Assembly (NCBI RefSeq): GCF_029893965.1 | Contig: NZ_JARXXP010000014.1 | Span: forward strand, 107,683 to 171,682 | DNA length: 64,000 nucleotides | Direction of reading: 5' to 3' | DNA from: Paenibacillus sp. PastM-3 | GTDB lineage: Bacteria > Bacillota > Bacilli > Paenibacillales > Paenibacillaceae | Shown: positions 54,542 to 64,000 of the stretch, in pieces | Layout of the letters: each line of letters starts with the position of its first letter | How positions within the stretch are numbered: position 1 is the first letter of the stretch | Position numbers and translations under genes: made by a program | The notes under the pieces: generated by a model | What the model was told of the DNA's origin: nothing | Database searches by the model: none | What the model saw: only the letters and a program-made list of their open reading frames with translations

Positions 54542-56298
54542 GCTGACCCCCCTTTTCGCTGTATATCAACCATCTCGGCATATTGAGGCATGCGGTCAAG
54601 GAGCTCGTCGTGAGGTCCTGCCGCCGCTAATACTCCATGGTCCATAAACAAAATGCGATCCGCTTGCCGGATCGTATATAACCGGTGCGCGACTGTAATC
54701 ATCGTTGCATGTTTGGCCAGCGCGGTTATGGAGCTTTGCAGGATTTGTTCGGTCTGCAAATCGAGGCCTACGGTAGGCTCATCGAACAAGATCAGGGCCG
54801 GCCGTTTCAAAAAGGCCCGTGCTAAAGCAAGACGCTGCTTTTCCCCTCCCGACAGTCCCCTGCCGCCTTCCCCGACATAGGTGCCCAGTCCCTGTTCCAG
54901 CCCGGCAACAAGCGGTGCAAGTCCCGCTTCCTCTGCCGCCTGCATGATTTCAGCCCTGGAGACATTACGCCCGGCACCGATTGCGATATTCTCAGCGAAT
55001 GTACCTGCAAAAATATAAGGGTGCTGTGTAATGTAGCTGACCTGCCCAAACCATGAGTCTTCATCCCATTGCGCCTGCTGGCTTCCGTTCACCATCACTG
55101 TCCCTGATACCGGCTTCAGAAGCCCGGCAATGAGATGGAGCAACGTTGTTTTGCCCGAGCCGCTTTTACCGACAATGGCAACGTGCTCCCCCGGTCTTAT
55201 GGAGACGGGTCCAGCCTTAAGCTCAAATGAACCGGGTGCATAATGGAAATGTACATCATTCAGCTCAATGGATGGTGGCACTCTTAGCAGCTTGGCTGAG
55301 GACTGCTGCTCCCTTTCCGGCTGTGTGCCGGAGCCGCCGCCCATTTCCGCAAGCATTTGCTCCACCTTACGGACCGCACCCATACTGGTCCGCCCGCTGT
55401 GAAAAGCGGTGCCTGTATTCTTGAGCAGGTTAAAAAACTCGGGAACGAGCAGCAGAACAAGAAAAGCCGTGTGGAACGGCATGGATTTGAACACGAGCAG
55501 CTGAATAGCCAATTCAAGGGCGACAATTCCGATGCTAAGCATGACGATGGATTCCAGCATAAAAGTATTCGTAAAGGCAACCTTCAAAATATCCATTGTA
55601 GCGTCACGGTAACCCCGGCTGCTGCGCTCAATTTGCTGCTGCTGGCGGCGGGACTGTCCAAATATTTTTAATGTCACCAGCCCTTGAAGCGAATCCAGAA
55701 ATGTACCGGAGAATTCTGCAAGCTGTGCATACTTTTCTTCGGATTTGTTTTTCGTTTGCAGTCCCACCAGAATCATAAACAGCGGGATAAACGGTGCCGT
55801 AAACAGCAGAATAAAGCCGGTGTTAGCATGTAAGGTAAACGTAACCACCAGAATCAGAACCGGGATGATAGCTGCTTCGACCATCCGCGGCATGTAGTGA
55901 CTGAAATAGCTGTCAGCCTCGTCCACTGCATCCAGAGCCACACTGACCTTCCCCCCCGTCTGACCCTGCAGGGTTGAAGGCATGGAAGCATGTGTAAGCT
56001 TCTGCAGCACGGCTGAACGCATATTTGCCTTAGCGGCGGCAGCCATAGCTAGGCCTATTCTTCCGTTTCCGTATAACAGCAAAGTACGGATAGCCATAAC
56101 TGACAGCAGAAGAGCGAGCAGCATGGCAACCGAAGATAAGGAAGCCTTCTCCACGAAAATCCGCTGGACTGCTTCAGCCAGCAACCCGGCCTGACTTACA
56201 ATGGCAATGCCAAGCATGAGCGAAAGGATGGTCAGCATAACAAGCCGTTTTCGTTGCCCTGACATTTGCTCAGCGATCAAGCTTGTTTTGTTGGTCAT
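54538..56298 (-). CDS. cydD: Heterodimeric ABC exporter subunit CydD (cytochrome bd assembly)
   Basis: 586 residues with an exporter membrane domain and ATPase: Walker A GKSGSGKTT, signature LSGGEKQRLALARAF, Walker B LILFDEPTVGLD. Partner of CydC. It begins directly after the stop of cydB with no gap, so coupled translation within the operon is likely. Confidence 0.93.
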   Translation of the reverse strand: MTNKTSLIAEQMSGQRKRLVMLTILSLMLGIAIVSQAGLLAEAVQRIFVEKASLSSVAMLLALLLSVMAIRTLLLYGNGRIGLAMAAAAKANMRSAVLQKLTHASMPSTLQGQTGGKVSVALDAVDEADSYFSHYMPRMVEAAIIPVLILVVTFTLHANTGFILLFTAPFIPLFMILVGLQTKNKSEEKYAQLAEFSGTFLDSLQGLVTLKIFGQSRRQQQQIERSSRGYRDATMDILKVAFTNTFMLESIVMLSIGIVALELAIQLLVFKSMPFHTAFLVLLLVPEFFNLLKNTGTAFHSGRTSMGAVRKVEQMLAEMGGGSGTQPEREQQSSAKLLRVPPSIELNDVHFHYAPGSFELKAGPVSIRPGEHVAIVGKSGSGKTTLLHLIAGLLKPVSGTVMVNGSQQAQWDEDSWFGQVSYITQHPYIFAGTFAENIAIGAGRNVSRAEIMQAAEEAGLAPLVAGLEQGLGTYVGEGGRGLSGGEKQRLALARAFLKRPALILFDEPTVGLDLQTEQILQSSITALAKHATMITVAHRLYTIRQADRILFMDHGVLAAAGPHDELLDRMPQYAEMVDIQRKGGSA

Positions 56299-57312
56299 TT
56301 ACTTCTTTCCTTTCACATAATCTGCGTCAAAGAGGAACAGCTTGAACACCAGAATCAGGGAAGGAATGAGCAAGCACATGCCGCCGATAAACACAATGAC
56401 CAGCGCCAGGCCCATGGCCGGTGAAGTGATGCTGTTCTCGAGCGTAATGAACGGGTCCAGAATATAAGGATACTGCCCGATTCCGTAAGCGAAGAAGGCG
56501 CATAAAAATTGCAGCATGATGCTTATGAACGCCAACCCGTAACGGCGTCCGCTGTAGAGCAGCCACATGGCAATCATGAAGAAAGCAACGGAAAGCGCAA
56601 GCAGCCACCATAAATCCATCATATTTTGAAAATGCCGCTCGTTGTGCTGGCCCAAATAAATAAAGGCTGTCAATGCGGTAATAATGGTCGGTGTGCTCCA
56701 GAACAGTGCATAGGTACGCATAAGCTTCAGTGCGGAGTGATCCTCTGCCCGCGAAGCGTAAAAGGCCAAAAAGGAGGCGCTGATGAACAACACGGATACA
56801 ATCGCCAAGCCTACAATGCTCCAGGATAACGGGTTGGTAAACAATGTCCAGTAATCCAGAGAAACGGTCTCACCCTGCTTAAAGATAAAGCCGCCTTCCG
56901 ACAGGGTGAGCGCCACTGACAAGGATGCGGGAATCAGCAGCCCCGAAGCGCCGTACAGGAACAGATATACGATGTTATTTTTGGAGCCGTAATTCTCAAA
57001 CGCATAGAACGAACCGCGGATCGCAATGAGTATAACCGCAATGCTTCCCGGAACAAGCAGCGCCGAGCCGTAATAATAAGCCGTATCCGGAAAGAACCCG
57101 ACAAGTCCAATGTAAAAAAAGACGAAAAATACATTGGTAATCTCCCAGACAGGCGATAAGTAGCGGGAGATCAGACGGTTAATCAGATGATCCTGCTTCG
57201 TCAGCCGGGCATAAAAGGCAAAGAAGCCGGCTCCAAAATCAATGGATGCTACAATTAAATATCCGTATAAAAACAGCCAGAGCACTGAAATTCCAATCAG
57301 CTCGTAACTCAT
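56299..57312 (-). CDS. cydB: Cytochrome bd ubiquinol/menaquinol oxidase subunit II
   Basis: 337 residues, eight or nine membrane segments. WLFLYGYLIVASIDFGAGFF near the start and GLVGFFPDTAYYYG are in line with the family. It forms the oxidase with CydA and passes electrons from quinol to O2 with high affinity. It overlaps the cydA stop by four bases. Confidence 0.94.
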   Translation of the reverse strand: MSYELIGISVLWLFLYGYLIVASIDFGAGFFAFYARLTKQDHLINRLISRYLSPVWEITNVFFVFFYIGLVGFFPDTAYYYGSALLVPGSIAVILIAIRGSFYAFENYGSKNNIVYLFLYGASGLLIPASLSVALTLSEGGFIFKQGETVSLDYWTLFTNPLSWSIVGLAIVSVLFISASFLAFYASRAEDHSALKLMRTYALFWSTPTIITALTAFIYLGQHNERHFQNMMDLWWLLALSVAFFMIAMWLLYSGRRYGLAFISIMLQFLCAFFAYGIGQYPYILDPFITLENSITSPAMGLALVIVFIGGMCLLIPSLILVFKLFLFDADYVKGKK

Positions 57313-58676
57313 TTTGCGTGCTCACCCTTTACTGTTGATTTGTCGCCGGGATGCTGATTCCACTTCTCCATCTCGGTTTCTGCCGGATTGTTTTTGAACA
57401 TGCGCCGCAGCACAAGAACACATACAGTGCCTAACAGGATGTACAGCAAAAGAAACACAAAAAACAGGATTCTCACGCTCGGTGATGTTGTAGCCGCCTC
57501 TTCTACACGCATATATCCCCTTAAGATCCAGGGCTGCCGACCAATCTCAGCGTAAAACCAGCCTAGCTCGACTCCCAAAAAGGCAAGCGGCGCGCCTAAC
57601 GCGATCGCACGAAGCAGCCATTGGTTATGCTCATTGCGTTTTTTCCAGAATACAAACAGGAAATACAGGAATGAAATGCCTAATAGGGTGAACCCGACAC
57701 CGGCCATCAGGTCAAACAAATAATGAACCAGGAGCGGCGGCTGCTCATCAGCAGGGAATTCATTCAGACCTGTCACTTCTGCATTAAAATCGCCAAAGGC
57801 GAGGAAGCTGAGCAGCTTGGGAATGTGAAGTGCGCCCAGAACCTCATGCTCTGCGTTAAGCCAACCTAACAGAATCAAATCTGCTCCGCTTTCCGTTTCA
57901 AAATGCCACTCTGCCGCAGCCAGCTTTTCCGGCTGATGCTCAGCCAAAAATTTCGCGGACACATCTCCAGCCAACGCGTTCAGCAGTCCAAACACCATAA
58001 CTACAGCCATCATCAGCTTCAGCGCTTTTTTATGGTATTCCGAGGCGCCCTTTTTCAGGAGTGCGAACGCGGCAATGCCTGCCAGCAATGCGGCTCCGGT
58101 CAGATAAGCTGAGCTTAATACATGGAACACCTTGGAGAAAGTCGCTGTATTCAGCATCGCCTGCACCGGATTCACAGCTGAGAATTGCCCTCCTGCCATA
58201 GCAAAACCCTCAGGCTGATTCATGAACCCGTTTACTGTCGTGATAAAAACAGCAGACATCCCTGCACCGGCGACAATTGGGATCGTAAGGAGCCAGTGGA
58301 TGTACGGTTTTTTGAACCGGTCCCAAGTATAGAGGTAAATGCCCAGGAAGATCGCTTCAAAAAAGAAAGCAAACACTTCCATAAATAACGGAAGGGCAAT
58401 AACATTACCTGCAAGCTTCATGAAATTCGGCCATACCAAGGCCAGCTGCAGTGAAATTGCAGTGCCTGTTACAACGCCAACTGCAACAGAAATGACAAAC
58501 CCGCGGGCCCATCTCTTTGCCATCAGCGTATAGTGTGGATCCTTTTTGCGTATGCCCATGAATTCGGCGATTGCGATCATTAGCGGAACCCCCACGCCAA
58601 TCGTTGCGAAAATAACGTGGAATCCCAGTGTCAAGCCTGTCACCAGTCTGCTCCACAGCACTGTATCGATGCCCAT
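57309..58676 (-). CDS. cydA: Cytochrome bd ubiquinol/menaquinol oxidase subunit I
   Basis: 455 residues, nine membrane segments. RLVTGLTLGFHVIFATIGVG carries the conserved His of haem b595/d, and GWFYAEIGRQPW is the family signature near the quinol site. The short Q-loop is that of Bacillus-type enzymes (455 against 522 residues in E. coli). It is the first gene of cydA-B-D-C. I looked for a Rex-type operator (TTGTGA-N6-TCACAA) upstream and saw none. Confidence 0.96.
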   Translation of the reverse strand: MGIDTVLWSRLVTGLTLGFHVIFATIGVGVPLMIAIAEFMGIRKKDPHYTLMAKRWARGFVISVAVGVVTGTAISLQLALVWPNFMKLAGNVIALPLFMEVFAFFFEAIFLGIYLYTWDRFKKPYIHWLLTIPIVAGAGMSAVFITTVNGFMNQPEGFAMAGGQFSAVNPVQAMLNTATFSKVFHVLSSAYLTGAALLAGIAAFALLKKGASEYHKKALKLMMAVVMVFGLLNALAGDVSAKFLAEHQPEKLAAAEWHFETESGADLILLGWLNAEHEVLGALHIPKLLSFLAFGDFNAEVTGLNEFPADEQPPLLVHYLFDLMAGVGFTLLGISFLYFLFVFWKKRNEHNQWLLRAIALGAPLAFLGVELGWFYAEIGRQPWILRGYMRVEEAATTSPSVRILFFVFLLLYILLGTVCVLVLRRMFKNNPAETEMEKWNQHPGDKSTVKGEHAK

Positions 58677-58977
58677 TACGTTAGTGCCTCCTTATAAAAG
58701 CTGTTGGATATTTTAAAATATTATATCTTTAATTTAAACCAAAATGATTATGGTCACCTCTTTGCCTTTAAACGTTCATGAAAGCATCAACTCTTTCTAA
58801 CATCTTGGTGAATAAGGTCGGAATACTCTTTAGAGCTATTGTTCGATAGGATATAACATGGTATAGCTCTTATTTTGCTACCTGAAATTCACATATTTTT
58901 AAGTCTGACAGGTACCTTATGAATGAATATATCGTCACGAAGCATGAGGTAGCTCATGACTAATGATCTTCGTATTT
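58677..58977. other. cydA upstream region
   Basis: An AT-rich stretch that must contain the cyd promoter. A short palindrome-like CATGAGGTAGCTCATG lies near 58945. No gene or clear operator is seen. Confidence 0.35.
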
Positions 58978-59207
58978 TTTGGTGATTATCCATCCTTTGT
59001 CTGTGCCGGTGCTGGCTACAACGAATCTACCATCAGTGTCATCAATGCTTACATTTATCAAATGGGGCTTCAGCAGGGCAGCTATTCCTATTCAACGGCT
59101 GTGGTTTGATCAAATCGATAATTGCCTTGATCTTATTATTGGTGGCAAACTCTATCTCCAAACGTTTGAATGATACCTACCCTTTTTTAAAAAAGGGATG
59201 GCCGTAA
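58978..59207 (+). pseudogene. C-terminal remnant of a sugar ABC permease
   Basis: Read across one frameshift near 59105, the text is STISVINAYIYQMGLQQGSY, SYSTAV, then LIKSIIALILLLVANSISKR and a stop at 59205-59207. This is the last membrane segment of LplB-type permeases. Nothing upstream continues the gene, so only about 75 residues are left. Confidence 0.75.
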
Positions 59208-59457
59208 GGCCAAAAAAAAAAACAGTTACAGCGGTGTATGGATTCGTTATGTGAGGTTGGACGAGCCTTTCTTTTGTTTGGAATGCGGTTATCGGAACGT
59301 TATATAGTCTTATTAATATAAGTTAATCGCATTGGGTTGTACTAAAGAAGCATTTCATTTTAAGATAAATAGTATATATGGGGCGAAGTTGGTCGATCCC
59401 CGCTCGGTTTAATTAACTGGGGTTGCTAACATGCTGGCCGCACTTTCTTATAAAATT
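59208..59457. other. AT-rich gap between two remnants
   Basis: A poly-A run of 11 bases follows a small GGCC hairpin at about 59200-59222. Nothing else is recognised. Confidence 0.35.
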
Positions 59458-59650
59458 TTACCCTCCAGGAGTTTCCTCTAACCGTTTACCAATCCGTTCA
59501 AAAAACAGGATTCCGAGTTCTTCCTCCAGCATCTTCAGCAGCTGGCTAAAAAAAGGGGCGGAAGCATATTCAATCGCTTTGCCGCCCGGGTTAATACTTG
59601 ATCTTCCTCTACAATGGCTACAAAATAGCGCAATTATGGATATCTACTCG
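59458..59650 (-). pseudogene. N-terminal remnant of a LysR-family regulator
   Basis: On the minus strand LRYFVAIVEEDQVLTRAAKR and LNMLPP, then one base off SQLLKMLEEELGILFFERIG and KRLEETPGG, followed by TAA. This is the winged-helix N-terminus of LysR proteins. The start ATG is lost, there is a frameshift in the T-run around 59550, and about 230 residues of the effector domain are absent. Confidence 0.8.
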
Positions 59651-59875
59651 CCATCACCCTTTTAATACATAAAACAGTTATTCAATACATCCCTCTTATC
59701 ACTTATCAAGCAAAAAAGATAATAATTTATTTATCTTTATATAAAAATCATATGAAGATTAGAGCATTTAAGTATTGGCGCAACTTCTAATCATAGTGCT
59801 AATATACAACCAATGTAATATTAATTTACATTTATAAGTTAATATTACTAACATTCATATAAAGGGCGGGATTCG
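59651..59875. other. AT-rich amidase upstream region
   Basis: About 225 bases, strongly AT-rich, with several possible -10 elements (TATAAT-like) and no gene. It must contain the amidase promoter; I cannot fix it. Confidence 0.35.
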
Positions 59876-61501
59876 ATGAAAAAGGTTCTGATGGTGTTTG
59901 CACTTGCGAGTACGGCGCTGACAAGCTTTACATTTGTAGCACCTAAGAATGTCTCTGAAGCTATGGCCGTTACTCCAACCTATGGAACTGTCGTAAGTTC
60001 CAGCAAGGAGGGACTGCTTAATCTGCAGACAGCCACAATTTTAGACATTCAGAAATTATTAGAGAGCGGAAAACTAACTTCTGTAGAGCTTACACAGATG
60101 TATGTCAACCGTATTAAGTTGATGAACTCCACTGGACCCAGTTTAAATGCCGTACGTTCCTTAAATCAGAATTGGTTTAAGGAAGCCCTTGCTGCGGACC
60201 AAGCCCGTAAAGCGGGAAAGGATACCGGGCATATGCAAGGAATTCCTGTTCTTCTCAAAGATAATATTGATGTTAAAGGCATGCCAACAACTGGCGGCTC
60301 GCTTGCTTTAGTTAATTCTTATCCTGCTGAGGATGCTCCATTAGTGAAATCATTAAGAGAAGCTGGAGCTATTATTTTAGGCAAAGTCAATATGCATGAA
60401 CTGGCCGGATGGGTAACCTTCAGTTCGCCGGAGTCCTACAGTTCACTTGGCGGTATGGTAAGAAACCCTTATGACGCAAGCCTACCTCCCGGATCTTCAA
60501 GCTCCGGTTCGGGTGTAGCTGCTGCAGTAGCTATGAGTTCAATTACTGTAGGAACAGATACGGGCGGTTCTATTATGAATCCGACTGCTATTGAATCTCT
60601 CGCCGGGATCCGTCCGACAGTAGGACTGATCAGCAGAACAGGCGTCATACCAATCAGCTCAAGTCAGGATACACCCGGACCTATGGGCAGAAATGTAACT
60701 GATATTGCGATTGCATTAACGGCTATGACAACCGGAGTGGATGAACTGGATAACAAAACCTTAAACAGCGGTCCATATGACAGCACCGACTACACACAAT
60801 ATCTCTCGGTTAATGCACTGAAAGGTGTAAGGATCGGTGTTCCGCTGGTTAGTCTAACGGGGGACAAGAAGATACTGTGGGACGCAGCACTCTCGAAGCT
60901 GGAGGAGCAAGGCGCAAGCCTGGTGAGCATCCCCCTAGATATGAGCAATACAGGGGTTGGGGACATGTTCATCTATACTTATGAATTCAAAGAAGGCATG
61001 CAACTATATCTGAACCGCCTGCCCGCTGAAGCTCCAATCAAGACCGTTAACGAACTGGCTCAATATTACCGCGATCACCCTGACACCATGCTTAAATTCG
61101 GAGCGGATAATCTATTCAACTCTGAAAAGGTAGACCTTGTAAAGGATCATGCCAGATCTATAAAAATCCGCCAAAAAGAGCTGGCAAACTCCAAAGATGT
61201 TATTGACCGGCTAGCTAAAATTTACGAAGTTGATACATTTGTTTTCCCTGACGGAAGCTCGGTTGCAATGTCGCAGAAATCCGGTTATCCTGCAGTGGGG
61301 GTACCCGCCGGATATCAGGCATCGAACCGCAACCCGTTCGGTATTTCCTTCCTGGGAAATGCCGCTTATACTGAAGGTCAATTGCTTGGATATGCATATG
61401 CTTATGAACAAGCAACTAAACTCAGACAATCTCCCGAGGAAACTAACCCTTCGCTCTTTATGTGTATAGTTGCTGAAAAACCCGCCTATTGCGCACCTTA
61501 A
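59876..61501 (+). CDS. Secreted amidase-signature hydrolase
   Basis: 541 residues. A signal peptide (MKKVLMVFALASTALTSFTF, with a likely AMA cut near residue 31) is followed by the amidase fold. The Ser-cis-Ser-Lys triad is complete: K128 in VLLKDNID, the cis-Ser in LPPGSSSSGSG (about 209-210) and the nucleophile S232 in GTDTGGSIMNPT. It hydrolyses an amide outside the cell; the substrate is unknown. The usual GGSSGGS is changed to GSSSSGSG. It is close in length to known secreted amidases of Bacillus. It is single, with its own terminator. Confidence 0.88.
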   Translation: MKKVLMVFALASTALTSFTFVAPKNVSEAMAVTPTYGTVVSSSKEGLLNLQTATILDIQKLLESGKLTSVELTQMYVNRIKLMNSTGPSLNAVRSLNQNWFKEALAADQARKAGKDTGHMQGIPVLLKDNIDVKGMPTTGGSLALVNSYPAEDAPLVKSLREAGAIILGKVNMHELAGWVTFSSPESYSSLGGMVRNPYDASLPPGSSSSGSGVAAAVAMSSITVGTDTGGSIMNPTAIESLAGIRPTVGLISRTGVIPISSSQDTPGPMGRNVTDIAIALTAMTTGVDELDNKTLNSGPYDSTDYTQYLSVNALKGVRIGVPLVSLTGDKKILWDAALSKLEEQGASLVSIPLDMSNTGVGDMFIYTYEFKEGMQLYLNRLPAEAPIKTVNELAQYYRDHPDTMLKFGADNLFNSEKVDLVKDHARSIKIRQKELANSKDVIDRLAKIYEVDTFVFPDGSSVAMSQKSGYPAVGVPAGYQASNRNPFGISFLGNAAYTEGQLLGYAYAYEQATKLRQSPEETNPSLFMCIVAEKPAYCAP

Positions 61502-61516
61502 TAATATCAGCAAAGA

Positions 61517-61544
61517 AGCTGGCTATGGATATCCTTAGCCAGCT
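61517..61544 (+). terminator. Terminator of the amidase gene
   Basis: AGCTGGCTA pairs with TAGCCAGCT; TATACTTTATTT follows. The hairpin begins 16 bases after the stop. Confidence 0.75.
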
Positions 61545-61982
61545 ATACTTTATTTCCTCTTTCTTATGAGTAATTCATGTAATTCGCTAACTAACGCCTG
61601 AATTAAGATTAACGCTCCTCTGATCCGCAGCCTTTTCGAGCAATGGATAACCCTGCTAATATTCTAATTTCCCCTACTTTATCAAAATGGATTAGGCTGT
61701 TTCTTTGTAATTCAAACACACACTTTCATCAGATAAGGAACAAAAAAAGGCCTAAAGAGTGGAGGCGAAAATTATTCTACTACCCAATTTAGGTCTTGCC
61801 CGCCGAACAGTAACACCCTATATTGGATTATGCTTTATGAAGTTGTAGTTGTTAAAAAATTATCTTAATAAGCTGCGATCCTCGAGTCACATCTCATAAA
61901 ACGCTTACATGAAAACTAAAATCTGGCTTTTATAAATGAAAGAGGGCATTGACCTCTCCTTTGAGACAGAAAAATTTCTATT
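61545..61982. other. Intergenic region between amidase and PTS genes
   Basis: About 440 AT-rich bases with no gene. A hairpin near 61747-61797 (AGGCCTAAA/TTTAGGTCTT) has a seven-T tract on the minus strand and could be a second stop for the PTS transcript. A cre-like ATAAAACGCTTACA lies at 61896 but with no promoter to serve. Confidence 0.4.
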
Positions 61983-62014
61983 AAAAAGCCGCTGATAAAA
62001 TTAAATCAGCGGCT
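61983..62014 (-). terminator. Terminator of the beta-glucoside PTS gene
   Basis: AGCCGCTGAT pairs with ATCAGCGGCT around an AT loop, and on the minus strand five T residues follow. It is 15 bases after the stop codon. Confidence 0.85.
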
Positions 62015-62028
62015 CGTGTGACATTTTA

Positions 62029-63895
62029 TTATACAACCACTGTCATCAAGTAATCTCCACGCTGAACTTCAGCTTCAGTAGTCTTCAATAAATCAAGATA
62101 ATTCGCGGAATTCGTTACAATAACAGGGGTAGCTACAACGTATCCCGCTGCCTTTATCTGTTCGATATTAAACAAAAGAATTAATTGGCCTCTTTCCACA
62201 CGGTCCCCCTCTTGAACTTGTTTTTCAAAATGTTTTCCTTTCAAGCGAACCGTGTTTACTCCAATATGAATTAAAAGCTCAACACCTTCGTCGGAAGTGA
62301 TTCCAATAGCATGGCCTGTAGGGAATATTGTAGTGATGGTTCCGCTAACAGGAGATGTCAGTCTCCCTTCCGATGGATCTATAACGATCCCTAGTCCCAT
62401 AGCCCCTGAGGAAAATGCTTCATCCGGCAAAGATTTAAGAGTTTGGACCACACCTTGAAGCGGACTTTCAATAATTTCTTTTTTCAGTACAGCCCCCTCC
62501 GGTGTGATGACAGAACTTCGTTAGTATGTGAACCTTGTACTGGTTCTTGCTCTATATCTTTGAAACCAAGCATCATAACAAGAATTAAAGCCAGAACAAA
62601 AGCGACGATCAGACCAATGATGACGGAAAGAAAACCTGTTCCTATATAAGTCGGCAATGCTAACAGACCAGGCAAAGAGTAAGCTACCGCCCGTGCTCCA
62701 CCTACTCCAATGATGGCGCCGCCCACAGCTCCAGCGATACAAGCATAAATAAATGGTTTTTTCAGTTTCAGCGTAACGCCATAGATGGCCGGTTCTGTGA
62801 TTCCAAAAACAGAGGTAATCACTGAAGAACCAGCAAGAGTTTTAAGTTGTTTATCTTTTGTTTTCAAGAATACTCCCAAGACTGCTCCCGCTTGGCTCAA
62901 AATAGCTGCTGCAAGCAGTGGCAGCATTGTATCGTACCCAAGTTCTGCGATGTTACCGAGCACGACCGGTACAAAACCCCAGTGTACGCCGAAAATAACA
63001 AACACCTGCCAAAACGCACCCACAACAGCTCCTGCAAACAAAGGACTCAGATTATAAATCCAGCTGTAGCCCGTAGCAAGTCCACTGCTCACCATAGATC
63101 CTAACGGACCAAAGACGAGGAAAGTCAACGGAATAACAACTACCAGCGACAACATAGGCACCAAAATATTTTTGACTGACGAGTGAACAAATGAATTAAA
63201 CCCTTTTTCCACATAAGACTGTACCCATACGGCCAAAATTATCGGGATGACGCTAGAGGAATAATTCATCAGCACCACTGGCAGTCCAAGAAAGGATAGT
63301 TTCTCAGTGGCATTTACCGCCGCAATAACGCTAGGATATACTAGTGCTCCCGCAATAGCAATCGCCACAAACATGTTGGATTTAAATTTACGCGATGCTG
63401 TTACAGCAAGGAATAGTGGAAGGAAATAGAAAACGCTATCAGAAGCGGCATTCATAATTAAATAAGTTCCGCTTGTGCTGTCAAGCCAATTTAAAAATAG
63501 AAAGAGTGCCACTAATCCTTTAGTAGTCGAGCCCCGGCCAAAGCACCCAGCATTGGGGAAAAAATGCTCGAAATAATGTCAACAGCTTTACCCAGCAGCT
63601 TATTTTTTCCGGAGGATTCCTCCTTTTTGGAAGAACTATCTGTATTACCGATGCTCATACCTTCAATCATTTTTTCATAGATCGGTCCAACATTGTTACC
63701 TACAACAACTTGAAACTGACCGCTGCTCTCCACCACAGTAATGATACCGGGGGTTTTTAGAAGTTCCTCTTTGTTTGCCTTTTTCCTATCTTTCAGTTGG
63801 AATCTCAATCTTGTTGCACAGTGGAAAACTGAATCTACGTTCGTTGATCCACCGACAAGTTCAAGAATTTGAGAAGATAATGCTTTGTCGTTCAT
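62029..63895 (-). pseudogene. bglP: Beta-glucoside PTS EIIBCA gene with two frameshifts
   Basis: The pieces add up to one BglP-like protein of about 617 residues. EIIB (from ATG 63893-63895, GGGAGGAGG upstream) has the phospho-Cys in VFHCATRLRFQL; EIIC starts FSPMLGALAGA and goes on in another frame from about 63519 with LFLFLNWLDSTSGTYLIMNA and FGITEPAIYGV; EIIA, in a third frame, has FPTGHAIGI and the phospho-His in LLIHIGVNTV. Both shifts behave as single-base losses: one in an AAA run at 63519-63521, one near 62500-62510. Either the gene is dead, or the bases are read errors. The N-terminal residue of EIIA as a separate protein would need a weak start (GTG 62451). Confidence 0.8.
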
Positions 63896-64000
63896 ATATA
63901 ACCCTCCTCCCACTATAAATTAATATTTTCTCTTGTTTGCTCACTCGTTCACTGGTTTTCATCCATTGACAGATTGGGAGTTGGAATAGTCATGTAAGAA

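Noticed and set aside
58919..58963. A 14-codon frame (MNEYIVTKHEVAHD)
   Set aside because: No proper ribosome site and too short to support.
61896..61910. Cre-like ATAAAACGCTTACAT
   Set aside because: It lies downstream of both neighbouring genes, far from any promoter that it could control.
63949..64000. Possible end of an upstream gene on the minus strand (YMTIPTPNLSMDENQ then stop)
   Set aside because: Only 16 codons are visible and other frames are also open, so it cannot be told from chance.
1..64000. tRNA, rRNA, CRISPR arrays and insertion-sequence ends
   Set aside because: Looked for on both strands; no cloverleaf, no regularly spaced repeats with spacers, and no transposase text were seen. 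The 21-bp repeats lack CRISPR spacing.

Overview
The window looks like chromosomal DNA from a Paenibacillus-type Gram-positive bacterium. I infer this from several traits seen together: sugar ABC importers that lack their own ATPase, each beside a YesM/YesN-type two-component pair; strong GGAGG ribosome-binding sites; a T-box leader and a c-di-AMP riboswitch; a glutaminyl-tRNA synthetase; copper-amine-oxidase 'stalk' and SLH sequences; and many 262- to 600-residue sugar-utilisation proteins. No rRNA, tRNA, CRISPR array or intact insertion sequence was seen.

Layout. 0-17 kb is mixed housekeeping: the tail of a sugar-binding protein, mntH with a likely MntR operator, glnS behind a Gln-type T-box, a methyltransferase-TPR protein, an oxalate-decarboxylase-like bicupin, arsB, a tiny membrane peptide, a luciferase-like oxidoreductase, two exported proteins, an isochorismatase-type hydrolase, and a KamA-family radical-SAM aminomutase under a c-di-AMP riboswitch. 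17-27 kb is a lactose/beta-galactoside locus: binding protein, two permeases and LacZ, plus a histidine kinase and AraC-type response regulator. 27-35.5 kb is accessory: an AT-rich two-gene unit with a probable ADP-ribosyltransferase, a melA/AraC divergent pair with a broken acetyltransferase, a histidine phosphatase, a SUFU-domain protein, and a run of decayed genes. 35.5-52.4 kb holds two more sugar importers, with two kinase/regulator pairs back to back between them, a TIM-barrel isomerase-like protein and a GH3 glycosidase. The part from about 43.2 to 52.4 kb is visibly richer in G+C than the DNA on its left. 52.8-58.7 kb is the cytochrome bd operon cydA-B-D-C. 58.7-64 kb carries gene remnants, a secreted amidase and a beta-glucoside PTS gene with two frameshifts.

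How the genes work together. The three kinase/regulator pairs probably sense extracellular sugars or cell-wall state and switch on the adjacent importers; the importers must borrow a shared ATPase encoded elsewhere. LacZ, MelA, GH3 and the PTS then process beta-galactosides, alpha-galactosides, beta-gluco/xylosides and beta-glucosides respectively. The most interesting items are the c-di-AMP riboswitch ahead of an aminomutase that may make a beta-amino-acid osmolyte, a rigid 21-bp intergenic repeat found in three clusters, and the ADP-ribosyltransferase two-gene unit.
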